Below, in pieces: positions 1 through 9,174 of a stretch of 50,408 nt of DNA. Position 1 is the stretch's first letter, and the number at the start of each line of letters is the position of its first letter. Position numbers and translations under genes: made by a program. The notes under the pieces were generated by a model that searched no databases, was not told the origin of the DNA, and saw nothing but the letters and a program-made list of their open reading frames with translations. The stretch comes from Rhodothermia bacterium (lineage in GTDB: Bacteria; Bacteroidota; Rhodothermia; Rhodothermales; UBA2364), in contig JAFLBZ010000033.1 in NCBI GenBank assembly GCA_017303715.1, positions 1 to 50,408 of the forward strand, given 5' to 3'.

Positions 1-424
1 ATTATTGGTTGGAAAATCGAAAACAAAAATGGAAAAAGTACTGCAGGTTTTTAGCCCTGAATATAAGACTTCGGACAATCACCAAGTAAATTTTAAAGGT
101 GATTTAAACGAGCCTTTGGTAAAAAAAATAGTCGCCCGATTAGAAAGAGCAATGGCAAGTGAGGAGATACGAGAAAAAATGGATGTTGAAGATGAAATAG
201 ACCGCATATTTGAACGAGAGTTGGCAAAATTGGCTATGGAAAAAGACAAGATTATTGCAGCTAAAGACCAAGCGTTAGAAGCCGAACGACAAAAAGCAGA
301 AATCGAACGACAAAAAGCAGAAATCGAACGACAAAAAGCAGAAACCGAACGACAAAAAGCAGAAGTTCTACTTAAAGAATTGGCGGAATTGCGCAAGCAA
401 ATGAAAAACAAAGACCAGTCTTGA
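1..424 (+). CDS. Rpn/PD-(D/E)XK nuclease family putative transposase, C-terminal part
   Basis: The reading frame is open from the first base, so the 5' part lies outside the window and the TTG at 5 is not a credible start. The visible ~140 residues are a charged helical tail. A segment resembling the end of recombination-promoting nucleases (RLERAMASEEIREKMDVEDE) is followed by a coiled-coil-like run of lysine and glutamate with a seven-residue RQKAEIE repeat, seen about four times near residues 95-120. Such tails are common in this PD-(D/E)XK transposase-related family; the nuclease domain would be upstream and cannot be checked. A protein of the same family starts at 50150. The assignment rests on tail resemblance only. 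The DNA is more A-rich than the neighbouring glt genes. Confidence 0.55.
   Translation, partial: LLVGKSKTKMEKVLQVFSPEYKTSDNHQVNFKGDLNEPLVKKIVARLERAMASEEIREKMDVEDEIDRIFERELAKLAMEKDKIIAAKDQALEAERQKAEIERQKAEIERQKAETERQKAEVLLKELAELRKQMKNKDQS
283..366 (+). repeat. 21-bp in-frame tandem repeat (4 copies)
   Basis: Four nearly identical 21-bp units begin at about 283, 304, 325 and 346, each starting CGAACGACAAAAAGCAGAAA. They encode the heptad RQKAEIE. The near identity at DNA level suggests recent expansion by slippage rather than only selection for a coiled coil. Confidence 0.85.
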
Positions 425-542
425 CAACTTTTTGCATACGGAGATGTCGTAGATAAATGATCCAGAAAATGCCTTAACAGCACAAGCCTTGATTAACCTG
501 TAACACTTGTGGATATTAGAACCCACAAAGCCGCTATTTCCT

Positions 543-573
543 AAAAAAGGACTGCCCTTGAAGGACAGCCCTT
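543..573 (-). terminator. Rho-independent terminator of gltBD
   Basis: Read on the minus strand, an imperfect 13-bp stem (GGGCTGTCC arm and GGGCAGTCC arm, two mismatches) closes a TTCAA loop and is followed by six T residues at 548-543. It lies 45 bases beyond the gltD stop codon, the expected place for the end of the operon. Confidence 0.7.
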
Positions 574-617
574 AGCCCTATTACCAAAAGAGAGGAGGAT
601 AGAGGAGAGATGATTTG

Positions 618-2096
618 TTAAGCGGCAACAGTGTCTTTTTCTATAACAGACTTTGCCGTTTGTAACTTTTGCAAATATTGGTGAACGTTTTTTGCCGTTT
701 CGCGCCCTTCACGGATGGCCCAGACGACAAGCGATTGCCCACGCCGACAATCTCCGGCAGCAAAAATGCCCTGAACCGAGGTCTCGTGATGTTTAAAAGC
801 GGCCTTATAGTTGGAACGGACGTCAATTTCCAACCCAAAAGCCTCGGCAAGTGTATTTTCCGGTCCTAAGAAGCCCATAGAGAGCAAAACCAAATCGGCC
901 TCCCACGTCTTTTCGGTTCCGGCCATCTCGGTCAGTTTTCCACTTTCCCAGGAGACATTAACGGTTTTGATACCCACCACATGGCCATGTTCATTCCCAA
1001 CAAAGCCCTTCGTGACCACTGAATAGGTGCGAGGATCACTTCCGAAAACGGTTTCGGCTTCGGCGTGGCCATAATCCACCCGTAAAATGCGCGGCCACTC
1101 TGGCCATGGGTTGTTCTCCGCTCGGCTAACGGGTGGCTTTGGCATAATCTCGAAATTGACAACAGACGCACAACCATGGCGGATAGCCGTTGCGATACAA
1201 TCGGTTCCGGTATCGCCCCCACCAATCACAAGTACCTTTTTACCTTTGGCATCCATAAACGGAACATTGGCAGCATCACCGTCCAACACGTTTTTGGTAT
1301 TGGCCTCAAGGAAGTCCATAGCAAAGTGAATCCCGACCAATTCGCGTCCCGGTACATTCAAGTCACGTGGGCACGTTGCACCAACGGCCAGCACGATCGC
1401 ATCATATTCGTCACGCAAACGTTCTGGAGCCACATTTTGTCCGATATGTGCTCCCGTAACAAAGTGGATTCCGGCTTCTTGTAGCAATTTCACGCGCCTT
1501 TCTACCACCTTTTTGTCTAATTTCATGTTAGGAATGCCATAGGTTAGCAAGCCACCAATGCGGTCGTTCCGCTCATAGACGGTCACGGAATGGCCTAATT
1601 TATTTAGTTCATCGGCAGCGGCCAATCCTGCAGGCCCACTTCCCACAATCGCCACCCGAAACCCCGTTCTGAAGCGCGGTTTATTCGTAGAAACCCATCC
1701 TTCCTCAAAGCCGCGATCAATAATGGATTGCTCTATATTTTTGATGGTGACGGGCTGCTCGTTAATGCCCAAGGTGCATGATCCTTCACAAGGTGCTGGA
1801 CAAACCCTACCCGTAAACTCAGGAAAATTATTGGTTTTGTGCAGTCGCTCAAGAGCGGTTTTCCATTCCCCGCGATAAACCAAGTCGTTCCATTCTGGAA
1901 TAAGGTTATCCACAGGACAACCAGTCTCGGAGTGGCAGAAGGGAATCCCACAGTCCATACAACGTGCCCCTTGTGTCTGCAAAGCCGCTTCGTTTGGTTG
2001 CGTATAAATTTCGGCGGCATCGCGAATCCGGTCTAATGTTGGGCGATAAGGAATAGTTTGTCTTGCAAATTCAAGAAATCCGGTTGGCTTTCCCAT
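618..2096 (-). CDS. gltD: Glutamate synthase [NADPH] small (beta) subunit
   Basis: This 492-residue protein is the NAD(P)H-oxidising flavoprotein subunit of glutamate synthase. It passes electrons through FAD and iron-sulfur clusters to the large subunit, which converts glutamine plus 2-oxoglutarate to two glutamates in the cytoplasm. The N-terminal cysteine cluster ([16 protein letters not shown] near residue 45, then CPAPCEGSC near 100) binds 4Fe-4S clusters. An FAD-binding GSGPAG motif lies near residue 153 and an NADPH-binding GGGDTG motif near 293. The C-terminal [19 protein letters not shown] segment is typical of the family. Length matches known GltD. It follows gltB by 50 bases on the same strand, so the two are almost certainly cotranscribed. 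The ATG has only a weak purine-rich upstream segment. Confidence 0.97.
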   Translation of the reverse strand: MGKPTGFLEFARQTIPYRPTLDRIRDAAEIYTQPNEAALQTQGARCMDCGIPFCHSETGCPVDNLIPEWNDLVYRGEWKTALERLHKTNNFPEFTGRVCPAPCEGSCTLGINEQPVTIKNIEQSIIDRGFEEGWVSTNKPRFRTGFRVAIVGSGPAGLAAADELNKLGHSVTVYERNDRIGGLLTYGIPNMKLDKKVVERRVKLLQEAGIHFVTGAHIGQNVAPERLRDEYDAIVLAVGATCPRDLNVPGRELVGIHFAMDFLEANTKNVLDGDAANVPFMDAKGKKVLVIGGGDTGTDCIATAIRHGCASVVNFEIMPKPPVSRAENNPWPEWPRILRVDYGHAEAETVFGSDPRTYSVVTKGFVGNEHGHVVGIKTVNVSWESGKLTEMAGTEKTWEADLVLLSMGFLGPENTLAEAFGLEIDVRSNYKAAFKHHETSVQGIFAAGDCRRGQSLVVWAIREGRETAKNVHQYLQKLQTAKSVIEKDTVAA

Positions 2097-2146
2097 AGGT
2101 ATAACTTTCTAATTTCTATTGTGAGTATTGACGCATTTCCTGAGCA

Positions 2147-5100
2147 TTACGCAAATGCAAGTTGTTTTTGTTTTTGGGCATTTAATACCCGCTTATAATC
2201 TGAGGGCATAACTTTAACAAACTTGCGCATACTCGTTTGCCAGTGGTTTAGGATGTTTTCCGCTACTGTTGAGCCAGTATATTGCACATGTCGCAAGATC
2301 ATCTCGTGTAATTCCACCATTTCTTCCGGTTCTTCCACCCGTTCGAGGTTGACCATCTCGGTATTGCATCGGCTTTCGAAAGCCCCATCTTGGTCAAAAA
2401 CATAGGCAATTCCTCCACTCATTCCGGCTGCAAAATTGCGTCCTGTAGGGCCTAAGATCACCACTCGGCCCCCCGTCATGTATTCGCAACCATGATCGCC
2501 AACGCCCTCGACCACCACTTTTGCGCCCGAATTACGCACCGCAAAGCGTTCTGCGGCTTGGCCACGAATATAAGCCTCGCCACTTGTAGCACCGTAGAAA
2601 CAAACATTGCCCACGACGATATTCTCCTCTGGTCGGAAGGTGGCCGTTCGATCTGGATAAACCACGATTTTACCCCCAGAAAGTCCTTTCCCTACATAAT
2701 CATTTGCATCGCCTTCCACCTCTAAGGTGACGCCCTGAACCATAAACGCTCCCAAACTTTGCCCCGCCGATCCGCGCAACTTCACCCAAATGGTGTCTTC
2801 GGGCAAGGCTGGCTCGCCAAAACGCCGCACAATTTCGTTGCTCAGCATGGTTCCGATCACACGATCCGTATTTTTGACAGCCAAGGCCAAGCGAATGGGT
2901 TTCGATTGCTCAAGCGCAGGAAACGCCAAAGCCATAAGGGTATTGTCTAAGGACTTTACCAAAGCATGGTCTTGGGTCTCTGTACAAACAACGGGAACAT
3001 CTCCATAAAGCGACTCTGCCGGAACCAGCAGTGCAGAAAGGTCAATTTTTTGCGTTTTCCAATGCCGAACGTCTGGATTCTCCTCAACCAAGTCCACCCG
3101 CCCAACCAATTCATTAATGGATCTCACGCCCAAATCGGCCATAATTTCGCAGGTATGTTCGGCAACCATCCATAGATAATTGACCACATGTTCCGGTAAG
3201 CCTTTAAATTTTTTCCGCAATGCGGGGTCTTGCGTAGCCACACCAACGGGACAGGTATTGAGGTGGCATTTGCGCATCATAATACACCCCATAGTGATGA
3301 GTGGTGCGGTCGCAAAGCCGAACTCTTCTGCCCCCAAAATGGCCGCCATCACAACATCCCGACCGGTTTTTAACTGTCCGTCTGTTTGTAAGGTTACACG
3401 GCTTCTAAGGCCATTCATGACCAAGGTTTGGTGTGCCTCTGCCAAGCCTAATTCCCACGGTAATCCGGCATGTTTGATGGAGTTAATGGGCGATGCCCCC
3501 GTTCCGCCGTCATGTCCAGAAATCAGGATATGATCCGCTTTGGCTTTTGCAACCCCAGCGGCGATAGTTCCGACGCCTGCCTCCGAGACCAATTTTACGC
3601 TGATTCTCGCGCGCGGATTGGCATTTTTTAGGTCATGGATAAGTTGCGAAAGGTCTTCGATCGAATAAATATCGTGGTGTGGCGGAGGGGAAATAAGCCC
3701 AACACCGGGTGTAGAACGCCGCACCGAGGCGATGTATTCACTCACTTTATGGCCGGGCAATTCGCCACCTTCGCCGGGTTTTGCTCCTTGTGCCATTTTG
3801 ATTTGCAATTCGTCGGCATTGTGCAAATACCACATGGTTACACCAAAGCGCCCAGAAGCCACTTGTTTGATGGCACTGCGTTTGGTATCGCCATTGGGCA
3901 TGGACTCGAACCGGAAGTAATCTTCCCCACCCTCGCCGGTATTGGACTTCCCGCCCAGTCGGTTCAGGGCAACGGCAAGCGTCTCGTGTGCTTCCGTCGA
4001 GATGGAGCCAAGGCTCATCGCTCCGGTGACAAAGCGCTTAACGATCTCGGCAGTAGGTTCAACGTGTTCTAAAGGAATGACGGTGGTTCCTGTTTTAAAA
4101 CGAAGCAAACTCCGGAGGGTACTTGCGTTTTCTGGGGACTCGTCCACCGTTTTCGCAAAGGCATAATAGGTTTCCCGATTATTTGTACGGGCCGCTTTTT
4201 GCAGTTGGGCAATGGCTTCGGGCGTCCACATATGCCGTTCACCATGGCTCCGCCAATGATATTCTCCGGGGTTATCCAATTGCTGGGCTTCTGCTTGATT
4301 CGGAAATGCAGCTTCATGACGGTGCAAGGCTTCCTCTCCTAAGTCCTCGTAAGTCACCCCCCCAATCCTACTAATAGTTCCGGAGAAACTTTTTTCCACC
4401 AACGATTTGTCCAAACCGACTGCTTCAAAAATCTGTGCCCCTTTATAACTTTGAAGCGTAGAAATACCCATTTTTGCCATCACCTTCAGAATACCTTTAC
4501 TTACCCCTTTTTTATAGGATTGCACCAAATATTCCTCCGTTACGTCACAACCAAATACGCCATTCTCCAAATCCGCCACTGCCGACTCAAAGACCAAATA
4601 GGGATTAATTGCGTCGGCACCATATCCCAACAAAACACAATGATGGTGTACTTCGCGTGCCTCGCCTGTTTCCAAAACCAAGGCAACCCGTGTTCTTAGT
4701 TTCGTTCGGATTAAGTGATGGTGGACGGAAGAAGAAGCCAATAGCGCCGAAACAGCCATTCGCTCGCGCGAGACATGGCGATCAGACAAAATAATCACGC
4801 TGTGTTTTTGCCAAATGGCACGCTCCACTTCTTTGCAAATGCGGTCTATTGCCTGCTCCAAACCGCGTGAGCCATCTGCAACACGGTAGGTAATGTCCAC
4901 CACCGAGGCCGTCCAACCACGGAAATTCATTCCTTTAAGGGCAGCCAATTCTTCATTAGACAAAATGGGATTGTCCAAACGAAGCCGATGTGCCGATGTA
5001 GAATCGGGCGCCAACAAGTTCCCCTGTGGCCCAACATAGCACCGTAGTGACATAATCAGGGATTCCCGTGTAGAGTCAATAGGCGGATTGGTCACTTGTG

Positions 5101-6700
5101 CGAAATGTTGCTGGAAATAATCGTAGAGCAAGCGGTCTCGGTGAGAAAGCGCCGCAAGCGGAGCGTCATTTCCCATTGAGAACAACGGCTCCGAACCAGC
5201 TTTGATCATCGGATTTAGGATAAAATGCAAGTGCTCCGTTGTATAACCAAAGGCTTTTAGGCGGGCAATCAGGCTTTCTTTTTCATCATGCGGAAGCGTA
5301 AAATCCGTTGTAGCGACAATCTCCGACAAGGTAATTTGCTGATCTCGCAACCATGCTTCGTATGGCTTAGACGCCGCAAGTTGATTTTTCAACTCCTCAT
5401 CGGGCACAATGCGCCCTTGCTCAAAATCCACCAAAAACATCTTCCCCGGCTGAAGACGGCCTTTGGCCTCCACCAAATGCGGTGAAACAGGAATCACCCC
5501 CGCTTCCGATGCCATGATGACACGGTCGTCTTTGGTGACGCAATACCTGCTTGGACGCAAACCATTCCGGTCTAATACCGCACCAATGTACCGCCCATCC
5601 GTGAACGAAATAGACGCAGGCCCGTCCCAAGGCTCCAAAAGATTGGCATGGTATTCGTAAAAAGCCCGTTTTGCCGTACTCATTCCTTCGTGGTTTTCCC
5701 ATGCTTCTGGAATCATCATGGCAATGGCTTCAGGCAAGGAACGACCACTTAAGACCAATAATTCTAATACGTTGTCAAAATTTCCAGAATCAGAAGTTTC
5801 GGGTTCGCAAATGGGCTGTGCAATGGATATCTCCAAATGTTTGGACGTTAGGTGGCCTTGTCTGGCATACATCCAATTCACATTTCCTTTGAGAGTGTTG
5901 ATCTCCCCGTTGTGGGCCATCATTCGCTTTGGTTGTGCGCGATCCCAAGATGGAAAAGTATTGGTAGAGAACCGACTGTGTACCATTGCCAAATGGCTTT
6001 CATAGTCCAAATCGGCCAAATCTGGATAATAATGGACAACCTGCTCTGGCGTCAGTCGGCCTTTATAAACAATGGTTCTTGACGATAGACTACAGGCATA
6101 AAAATCTTCCTCCATTAACCGTAGTTGGTTGGTAATTCGCTTACGTACATGGTACAGTTTGCGCTCGAAAGCGTCCGACGTCATCCCCGAAGGCGCACCA
6201 ATAAAGGGTTGTTCGGTATAGGGCCGATGCGCACGCGCCGTTGGGCCTAAATCGGCACGGATGGGATCCGTCGGAACATCTCGCCAGCCGATAAAAATAA
6301 GTTCTTCGCGGGCAACCATTTCTTCTACAACATCTTTCATGCGTTGCCGCTCGCCCTCCATATGGCCAAAAAAGAAATTCCCCGTACCGTATCGGCCCTT
6401 TTTCGGAAGTTCAAAACCCAAATATGCCGTTACTTTCCTAAAGAATTTATCCGGAATCGCGGTCAAAATGCCCGCACCATCGCCCGTATTGGCCTCGCAA
6501 CCACAAGCCCCTCGGTGATCCATGTTAATGAGCATTTGGTTGGCATCGGCCACAATCTGATGATTGGCCTTTCCTTTGATATGGGCAATAAAACCAACAC
6601 CACAACTGTCCTTTTCAAAGTCGGGATGGTATAAACCACGTGCACCCGGAAGTCCTTTTTTCATCATGTCTTTTGGTTCAACGATTATCCTAACGGCCAC
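2147..6700 (-). CDS. gltB: Glutamate synthase large (alpha) subunit
   Basis: This 1517-residue protein is the catalytic GOGAT subunit. An N-terminal class II glutaminase domain releases ammonia, which tunnels to the FMN site for reductive amination of 2-oxoglutarate. The presumed N-terminal nucleophile is Cys33 in DSCGVGF, preceded by a propeptide that is normally removed. The central domain, the FMN-binding synthase barrel (KPGEGGELPGHKV, then SGHDGGTGASP) and the 3Fe-4S cysteines in CIMMRKCHLNTCPVG follow in the usual order. The C-terminal glycine-rich GXGXG beta-helix domain is also present. The start is GTG at 6700, supported by an AGGGG Shine-Dalgarno about ten bases upstream; an ATG 33 bases inside has no such site. 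It is first in an operon with gltD. Confidence 0.97.
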   Translation of the reverse strand: MAVRIIVEPKDMMKKGLPGARGLYHPDFEKDSCGVGFIAHIKGKANHQIVADANQMLINMDHRGACGCEANTGDGAGILTAIPDKFFRKVTAYLGFELPKKGRYGTGNFFFGHMEGERQRMKDVVEEMVAREELIFIGWRDVPTDPIRADLGPTARAHRPYTEQPFIGAPSGMTSDAFERKLYHVRKRITNQLRLMEEDFYACSLSSRTIVYKGRLTPEQVVHYYPDLADLDYESHLAMVHSRFSTNTFPSWDRAQPKRMMAHNGEINTLKGNVNWMYARQGHLTSKHLEISIAQPICEPETSDSGNFDNVLELLVLSGRSLPEAIAMMIPEAWENHEGMSTAKRAFYEYHANLLEPWDGPASISFTDGRYIGAVLDRNGLRPSRYCVTKDDRVIMASEAGVIPVSPHLVEAKGRLQPGKMFLVDFEQGRIVPDEELKNQLAASKPYEAWLRDQQITLSEIVATTDFTLPHDEKESLIARLKAFGYTTEHLHFILNPMIKAGSEPLFSMGNDAPLAALSHRDRLLYDYFQQHFAQVTNPPIDSTRESLIMSLRCYVGPQGNLLAPDSTSAHRLRLDNPILSNEELAALKGMNFRGWTASVVDITYRVADGSRGLEQAIDRICKEVERAIWQKHSVIILSDRHVSRERMAVSALLASSSVHHHLIRTKLRTRVALVLETGEAREVHHHCVLLGYGADAINPYLVFESAVADLENGVFGCDVTEEYLVQSYKKGVSKGILKVMAKMGISTLQSYKGAQIFEAVGLDKSLVEKSFSGTISRIGGVTYEDLGEEALHRHEAAFPNQAEAQQLDNPGEYHWRSHGERHMWTPEAIAQLQKAARTNNRETYYAFAKTVDESPENASTLRSLLRFKTGTTVIPLEHVEPTAEIVKRFVTGAMSLGSISTEAHETLAVALNRLGGKSNTGEGGEDYFRFESMPNGDTKRSAIKQVASGRFGVTMWYLHNADELQIKMAQGAKPGEGGELPGHKVSEYIASVRRSTPGVGLISPPPHHDIYSIEDLSQLIHDLKNANPRARISVKLVSEAGVGTIAAGVAKAKADHILISGHDGGTGASPINSIKHAGLPWELGLAEAHQTLVMNGLRSRVTLQTDGQLKTGRDVVMAAILGAEEFGFATAPLITMGCIMMRKCHLNTCPVGVATQDPALRKKFKGLPEHVVNYLWMVAEHTCEIMADLGVRSINELVGRVDLVEENPDVRHWKTQKIDLSALLVPAESLYGDVPVVCTETQDHALVKSLDNTLMALAFPALEQSKPIRLALAVKNTDRVIGTMLSNEIVRRFGEPALPEDTIWVKLRGSAGQSLGAFMVQGVTLEVEGDANDYVGKGLSGGKIVVYPDRTATFRPEENIVVGNVCFYGATSGEAYIRGQAAERFAVRNSGAKVVVEGVGDHGCEYMTGGRVVILGPTGRNFAAGMSGGIAYVFDQDGAFESRCNTEMVNLERVEEPEEMVELHEMILRHVQYTGSTVAENILNHWQTSMRKFVKVMPSDYKRVLNAQKQKQLAFA

Positions 6701-7137
6701 AAAGCATCAACCCCTTTACTTATTTTGGCCAAATAGGGCTATTTCATTACTTAATAATTTTCAAACCCAAATAAGCAATAAAATTTATAAGAAAGCAAGT
6801 TTTCAGAAAAAGAAAACAAGGAAAACGCTTTCAAAGTTTTACTTTTTTACAAAAACAAGATTATATCCTAATTTTTTTAAGAACAATTCTCAAAAATTAG
6901 CCATATCATCCAGCAAAGACCCACAATGAGCTTAATTTTTTTAACCGTTCCACGTCTTGCACGTATTTTATTAAAGGGACTTAAAACAAAGACTCCCTCA
7001 CGTCATGAAAAGTACGTCAAGCCGTTAGGCTTTAGCCCCACCTTCGAGTGATTGGCCTAACGCCAAAATTTGGTTTAGAACCTTAAAAAAACAGGTTTGG
7101 TGCTTATTTTTGAAGTTTATTTTCTAACCCCAAGACC
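6701..7137. other. 437-bp intergenic region between divergent gltB and hupE-like genes
   Basis: No coding region is credible here; the ORFs across it are low-complexity, AT-rich and unlike any family. The gltB-proximal two thirds is very A/T rich with several A and T runs and should hold the gltB promoter, though I could not fix one. The distal part holds two ACGTCA direct repeats (7000-7005 and 7014-7019, 14 bp apart) and an 8-bp inverted repeat (7023-7030 with 7055-7062). No RNA gene was recognised. Confidence 0.6.
7023..7062. repeat. 8-bp perfect inverted repeat CGTTAGGC/GCCTAACG
   Basis: CGTTAGGC at 7023-7030 pairs with GCCTAACG at 7055-7062 around a 24-base spacer. It lies 75 bases before the HupE-like gene, with no T run after it. 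It could be a protein-binding site, a leader hairpin or a remnant of a dispersed palindrome. Confidence 0.55.
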
Positions 7138-7761
7138 ATGTTTTCAACTTTCTTAGTTTGGCTCCGGATGGGCTTTGAGCACATTGCGGATGTGCAGGGC
7201 TACGACCACATTCTATTTGTTGTCTCGTTGATTGCGCTCTATACTATGAGCGACTGGAAGCGGATTTTGATCTTGTTGACAGCCTTCACATTAGGACATA
7301 CCATCACCTTGGCAATGGCAACCCTTGATATTGTTCAGGTGGACGCAGGGTTGATCGAGTTTTTGATCCCACTAACCATTTTTATCACGGCGGGCATGAA
7401 TGCGGTTATGCCGGAACCACGCAATACGGAGATTATTCCGCCTCTAAAATGGAAATATGTGATGGCCCTTTCCTTCGGGTTTATACATGGTCTGGGCTTC
7501 TCCAATTATTTACGCGATTTGCTGGGTGATGAAGAAAGCATCCTTCTGCCCTTGTTTTCATTTAACATAGGCTTGGAGGTCGGACAAATTACGATTGTCC
7601 TAATAACGATGGGAATAGGCTATTTGGTCTTAAAGTACACACCGCTCAAGATTCGCCAATGGAGTTTGGTACTCTCAACGGGAGCGATGGGACTTTCTTC
7701 TTTCTTGATGCTTCAGCGTTTCGAAGGCTTGTTGCGGGCTTTTGCCTCTCTCATGGTCTAA
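7138..7761 (+). CDS. HupE/UreJ family membrane protein
   Basis: This 207-residue integral membrane protein has about six or seven hydrophobic helices. Features of the HupE/UreJ_2 family are visible: GFEHIADVQGYDHILFV near the N-terminus, LGHTITLAMA in an early helix, and SFGFIHGLGFS in the middle. The family is associated with nickel or cobalt supply to hydrogenase and urease, and the conserved His and Asp of the first helix (GXDH) are the proposed metal ligands. No hydrogenase or urease genes are in the window, so the transported ion is unknown. Its stop codon lies inside a 20-bp tandem duplication shared with the convergent GNAT gene. No Shine-Dalgarno is apparent before the ATG. Confidence 0.85.
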   Translation: MFSTFLVWLRMGFEHIADVQGYDHILFVVSLIALYTMSDWKRILILLTAFTLGHTITLAMATLDIVQVDAGLIEFLIPLTIFITAGMNAVMPEPRNTEIIPPLKWKYVMALSFGFIHGLGFSNYLRDLLGDEESILLPLFSFNIGLEVGQITIVLITMGIGYLVLKYTPLKIRQWSLVLSTGAMGLSSFLMLQRFEGLLRAFASLMV

Positions 7762-7802
7762 TGGCTATGCTAAAGGTCTAATGGCTATGCTAAAGGTCTA
7801 AA
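7756..7802. repeat. 20-bp tandem duplication across two convergent stop codons
   Basis: Two identical copies of GGTCTAATGGCTATGCTAAA (7756-7775 and 7776-7795) are followed by a partial third copy, GGTCTAA (7796-7802). The first copy contains the TAA of the HupE-like gene. The stop of the minus-strand GNAT gene is at 7792-7790 inside the second copy. Confidence 0.9.
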
Positions 7803-8296
7803 GCGAGAAAATACACCTTCATACTGTGGCGATGCGGATTATCGTAATAAGGGGAAACCTCGTAAAACCCACGCCGGAAGTACATTTGTAGGGCGGTTTC
7901 TAATTTCGGAATGGTGTCCAAAACCATTTTCTTGTAGTTCAAACGCTTGGCTTCAGCAATAACGGAATCCACCAAGAGCGTTCCGAGTCCCTTCCCCTTA
8001 AACGAAGGATAAACATACAAGCGCTTCATTTCGCAGGTTTCCTTATCAAACCGACGAAGGCCAACACCTCCTGCCAACTGCCCATCATAAAACACCAAGT
8101 ATTGACATCCATTGGGCGGGCCGTACATGGTGGCGAGGGTCTCCAATTCCCGATTAAAATCTTGGAAACACAAGTCCACATCCAAAAAAATGGCATAGTC
8201 CTCAATGAGTTTCCGGGCTGCCAGATATTCTTCCGCCGAAGTTGCCATTCGCACTACAATCCGGCTGTTTTGATCAATTTTCGAGGTCATCATCAT
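7790..8296 (-). CDS. GNAT family N-acetyltransferase
   Basis: This 168-residue protein has the acetyl-CoA-binding motif of the GNAT fold: a strand ending MKRLYVYPSF followed by KGKGLGTLLVD near residues 97-107, fitting the (R/Q)xxGxG/A pattern. The later YFRRGFYEVSPYY segment is also typical. The acceptor substrate cannot be told from sequence. Its ATG overlaps the carbonic anhydrase stop codon (ATGA, 8293-8296), so it is translationally coupled to that gene. Three consecutive ATG codons make the exact start ambiguous by up to six bases. The last codons and the stop lie in the 20-bp tandem duplication. Confidence 0.9.
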   Translation of the reverse strand: MMMTSKIDQNSRIVVRMATSAEEYLAARKLIEDYAIFLDVDLCFQDFNRELETLATMYGPPNGCQYLVFYDGQLAGGVGLRRFDKETCEMKRLYVYPSFKGKGLGTLLVDSVIAEAKRLNYKKMVLDTIPKLETALQMYFRRGFYEVSPYYDNPHRHSMKVYFLALDL

Positions 8297-9018
8297 TTAT
8301 TTAAACCCAGAAGGGCTTCTTGTTTTTCGAGGGAATCTTGTATTGCAGAAGCCGTCGGGACAACGACATTGGAGGCCCCAAGCAATTCGAGGGCTTGAGC
8401 ATACAAAGGCGCTACCTGCTCTTGACGCTCTATACACATGCCCAAATCCCTCAGCAGTCCATCATGGACGCCATAGATCCACGCATGTAGGGTAAGCGAG
8501 CTGCCTTTTGCCCAAGCATTTTGAACGACGGTAGATTGACTCACATTATAAACCTGTTCCACCACATTTAATTCACAAAGCCGATCTACTCGCTCTTTGT
8601 GGGTAAGTTCCGGCGGAAAAATAGGGTTATGCCTTCTGTAAACTTCCTTCATCGGTTGTAGCCAATTGTCTATCAGCCCGTGCCGTACTTCCTCCACAAC
8701 AGCTTCAACCCCACCACACGCATAATGCCCACAGACAATGATATGCCGAATTTCCAGCATTTCGACGGCATACTGCATAACAGAAAGGCAGTTTAAATCT
8801 GTATGATGCACCATATTGGCCACATTTCGGTGTACAAACAATTCACCCGGTAATAGCCCCACAATCTGATTGGCCGGAACGCGGCTATCGGAGCAACCAA
8901 TCCATAAGATTTCCGGTTTTTGTTGTTTAGACAGTTTTTCAAAGAGCAAAGGGTCTTTTTCGGCATTCGCTTTAGCCCAGTTGCGGTTATTGATAAAAAG
9001 TTCTGGTAGAAAGTCCAT
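8293..9018 (-). CDS. can: Beta-class carbonic anhydrase
   Basis: This 241-residue enzyme hydrates CO2 to bicarbonate in the cytoplasm, supplying bicarbonate for carboxylases and pH balance. The beta-class zinc ligands are all visible: Cys42 and Asp44 in GCSDSRVP, and His98 and Cys101 in CGHYACGG. Arg46, which pairs with the aspartate, is present. Length and spacing match the Escherichia coli Can type closely. It is the first gene of a two-gene unit with the GNAT protein. The upstream intergenic region is shared with the divergently transcribed receiver protein. Confidence 0.95.
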   Translation of the reverse strand: MDFLPELFINNRNWAKANAEKDPLLFEKLSKQQKPEILWIGCSDSRVPANQIVGLLPGELFVHRNVANMVHHTDLNCLSVMQYAVEMLEIRHIIVCGHYACGGVEAVVEEVRHGLIDNWLQPMKEVYRRHNPIFPPELTHKERVDRLCELNVVEQVYNVSQSTVVQNAWAKGSSLTLHAWIYGVHDGLLRDLGMCIERQEQVAPLYAQALELLGASNVVVPTASAIQDSLEKQEALLGLNK

Positions 9019-9174
9019 AAAAATACTTTGAGACTAAGGAAGAAACACGATTTCGGAGGCTGTACGCCCATTCGGTAACGCAAGGGTAATATGTACCTAA
9101 TCATTTCGCAATCTCGACAAGCTATCTTCACACAAAATATGATGCCTAAGACCATGCGATGATGCTTATTGCCC

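Noticed and set aside
283-366. CRISPR-like repeat array
   Set aside because: Units are contiguous with no spacers and are in frame within a coding sequence.
2223-6929. Many ORFs of 60-150 codons antisense to gltB
   Set aside because: They mirror the codons of gltB, have no family features, and gltB is complete with all motifs.
7023-7062. Integron attC site (GTTAGGC and GCCTAAC cores)
   Set aside because: In attC the RYYYAAC core comes first and GTTRRRY last; here the order is reversed, the spacing is too short, and no integrase or cassette array is present.
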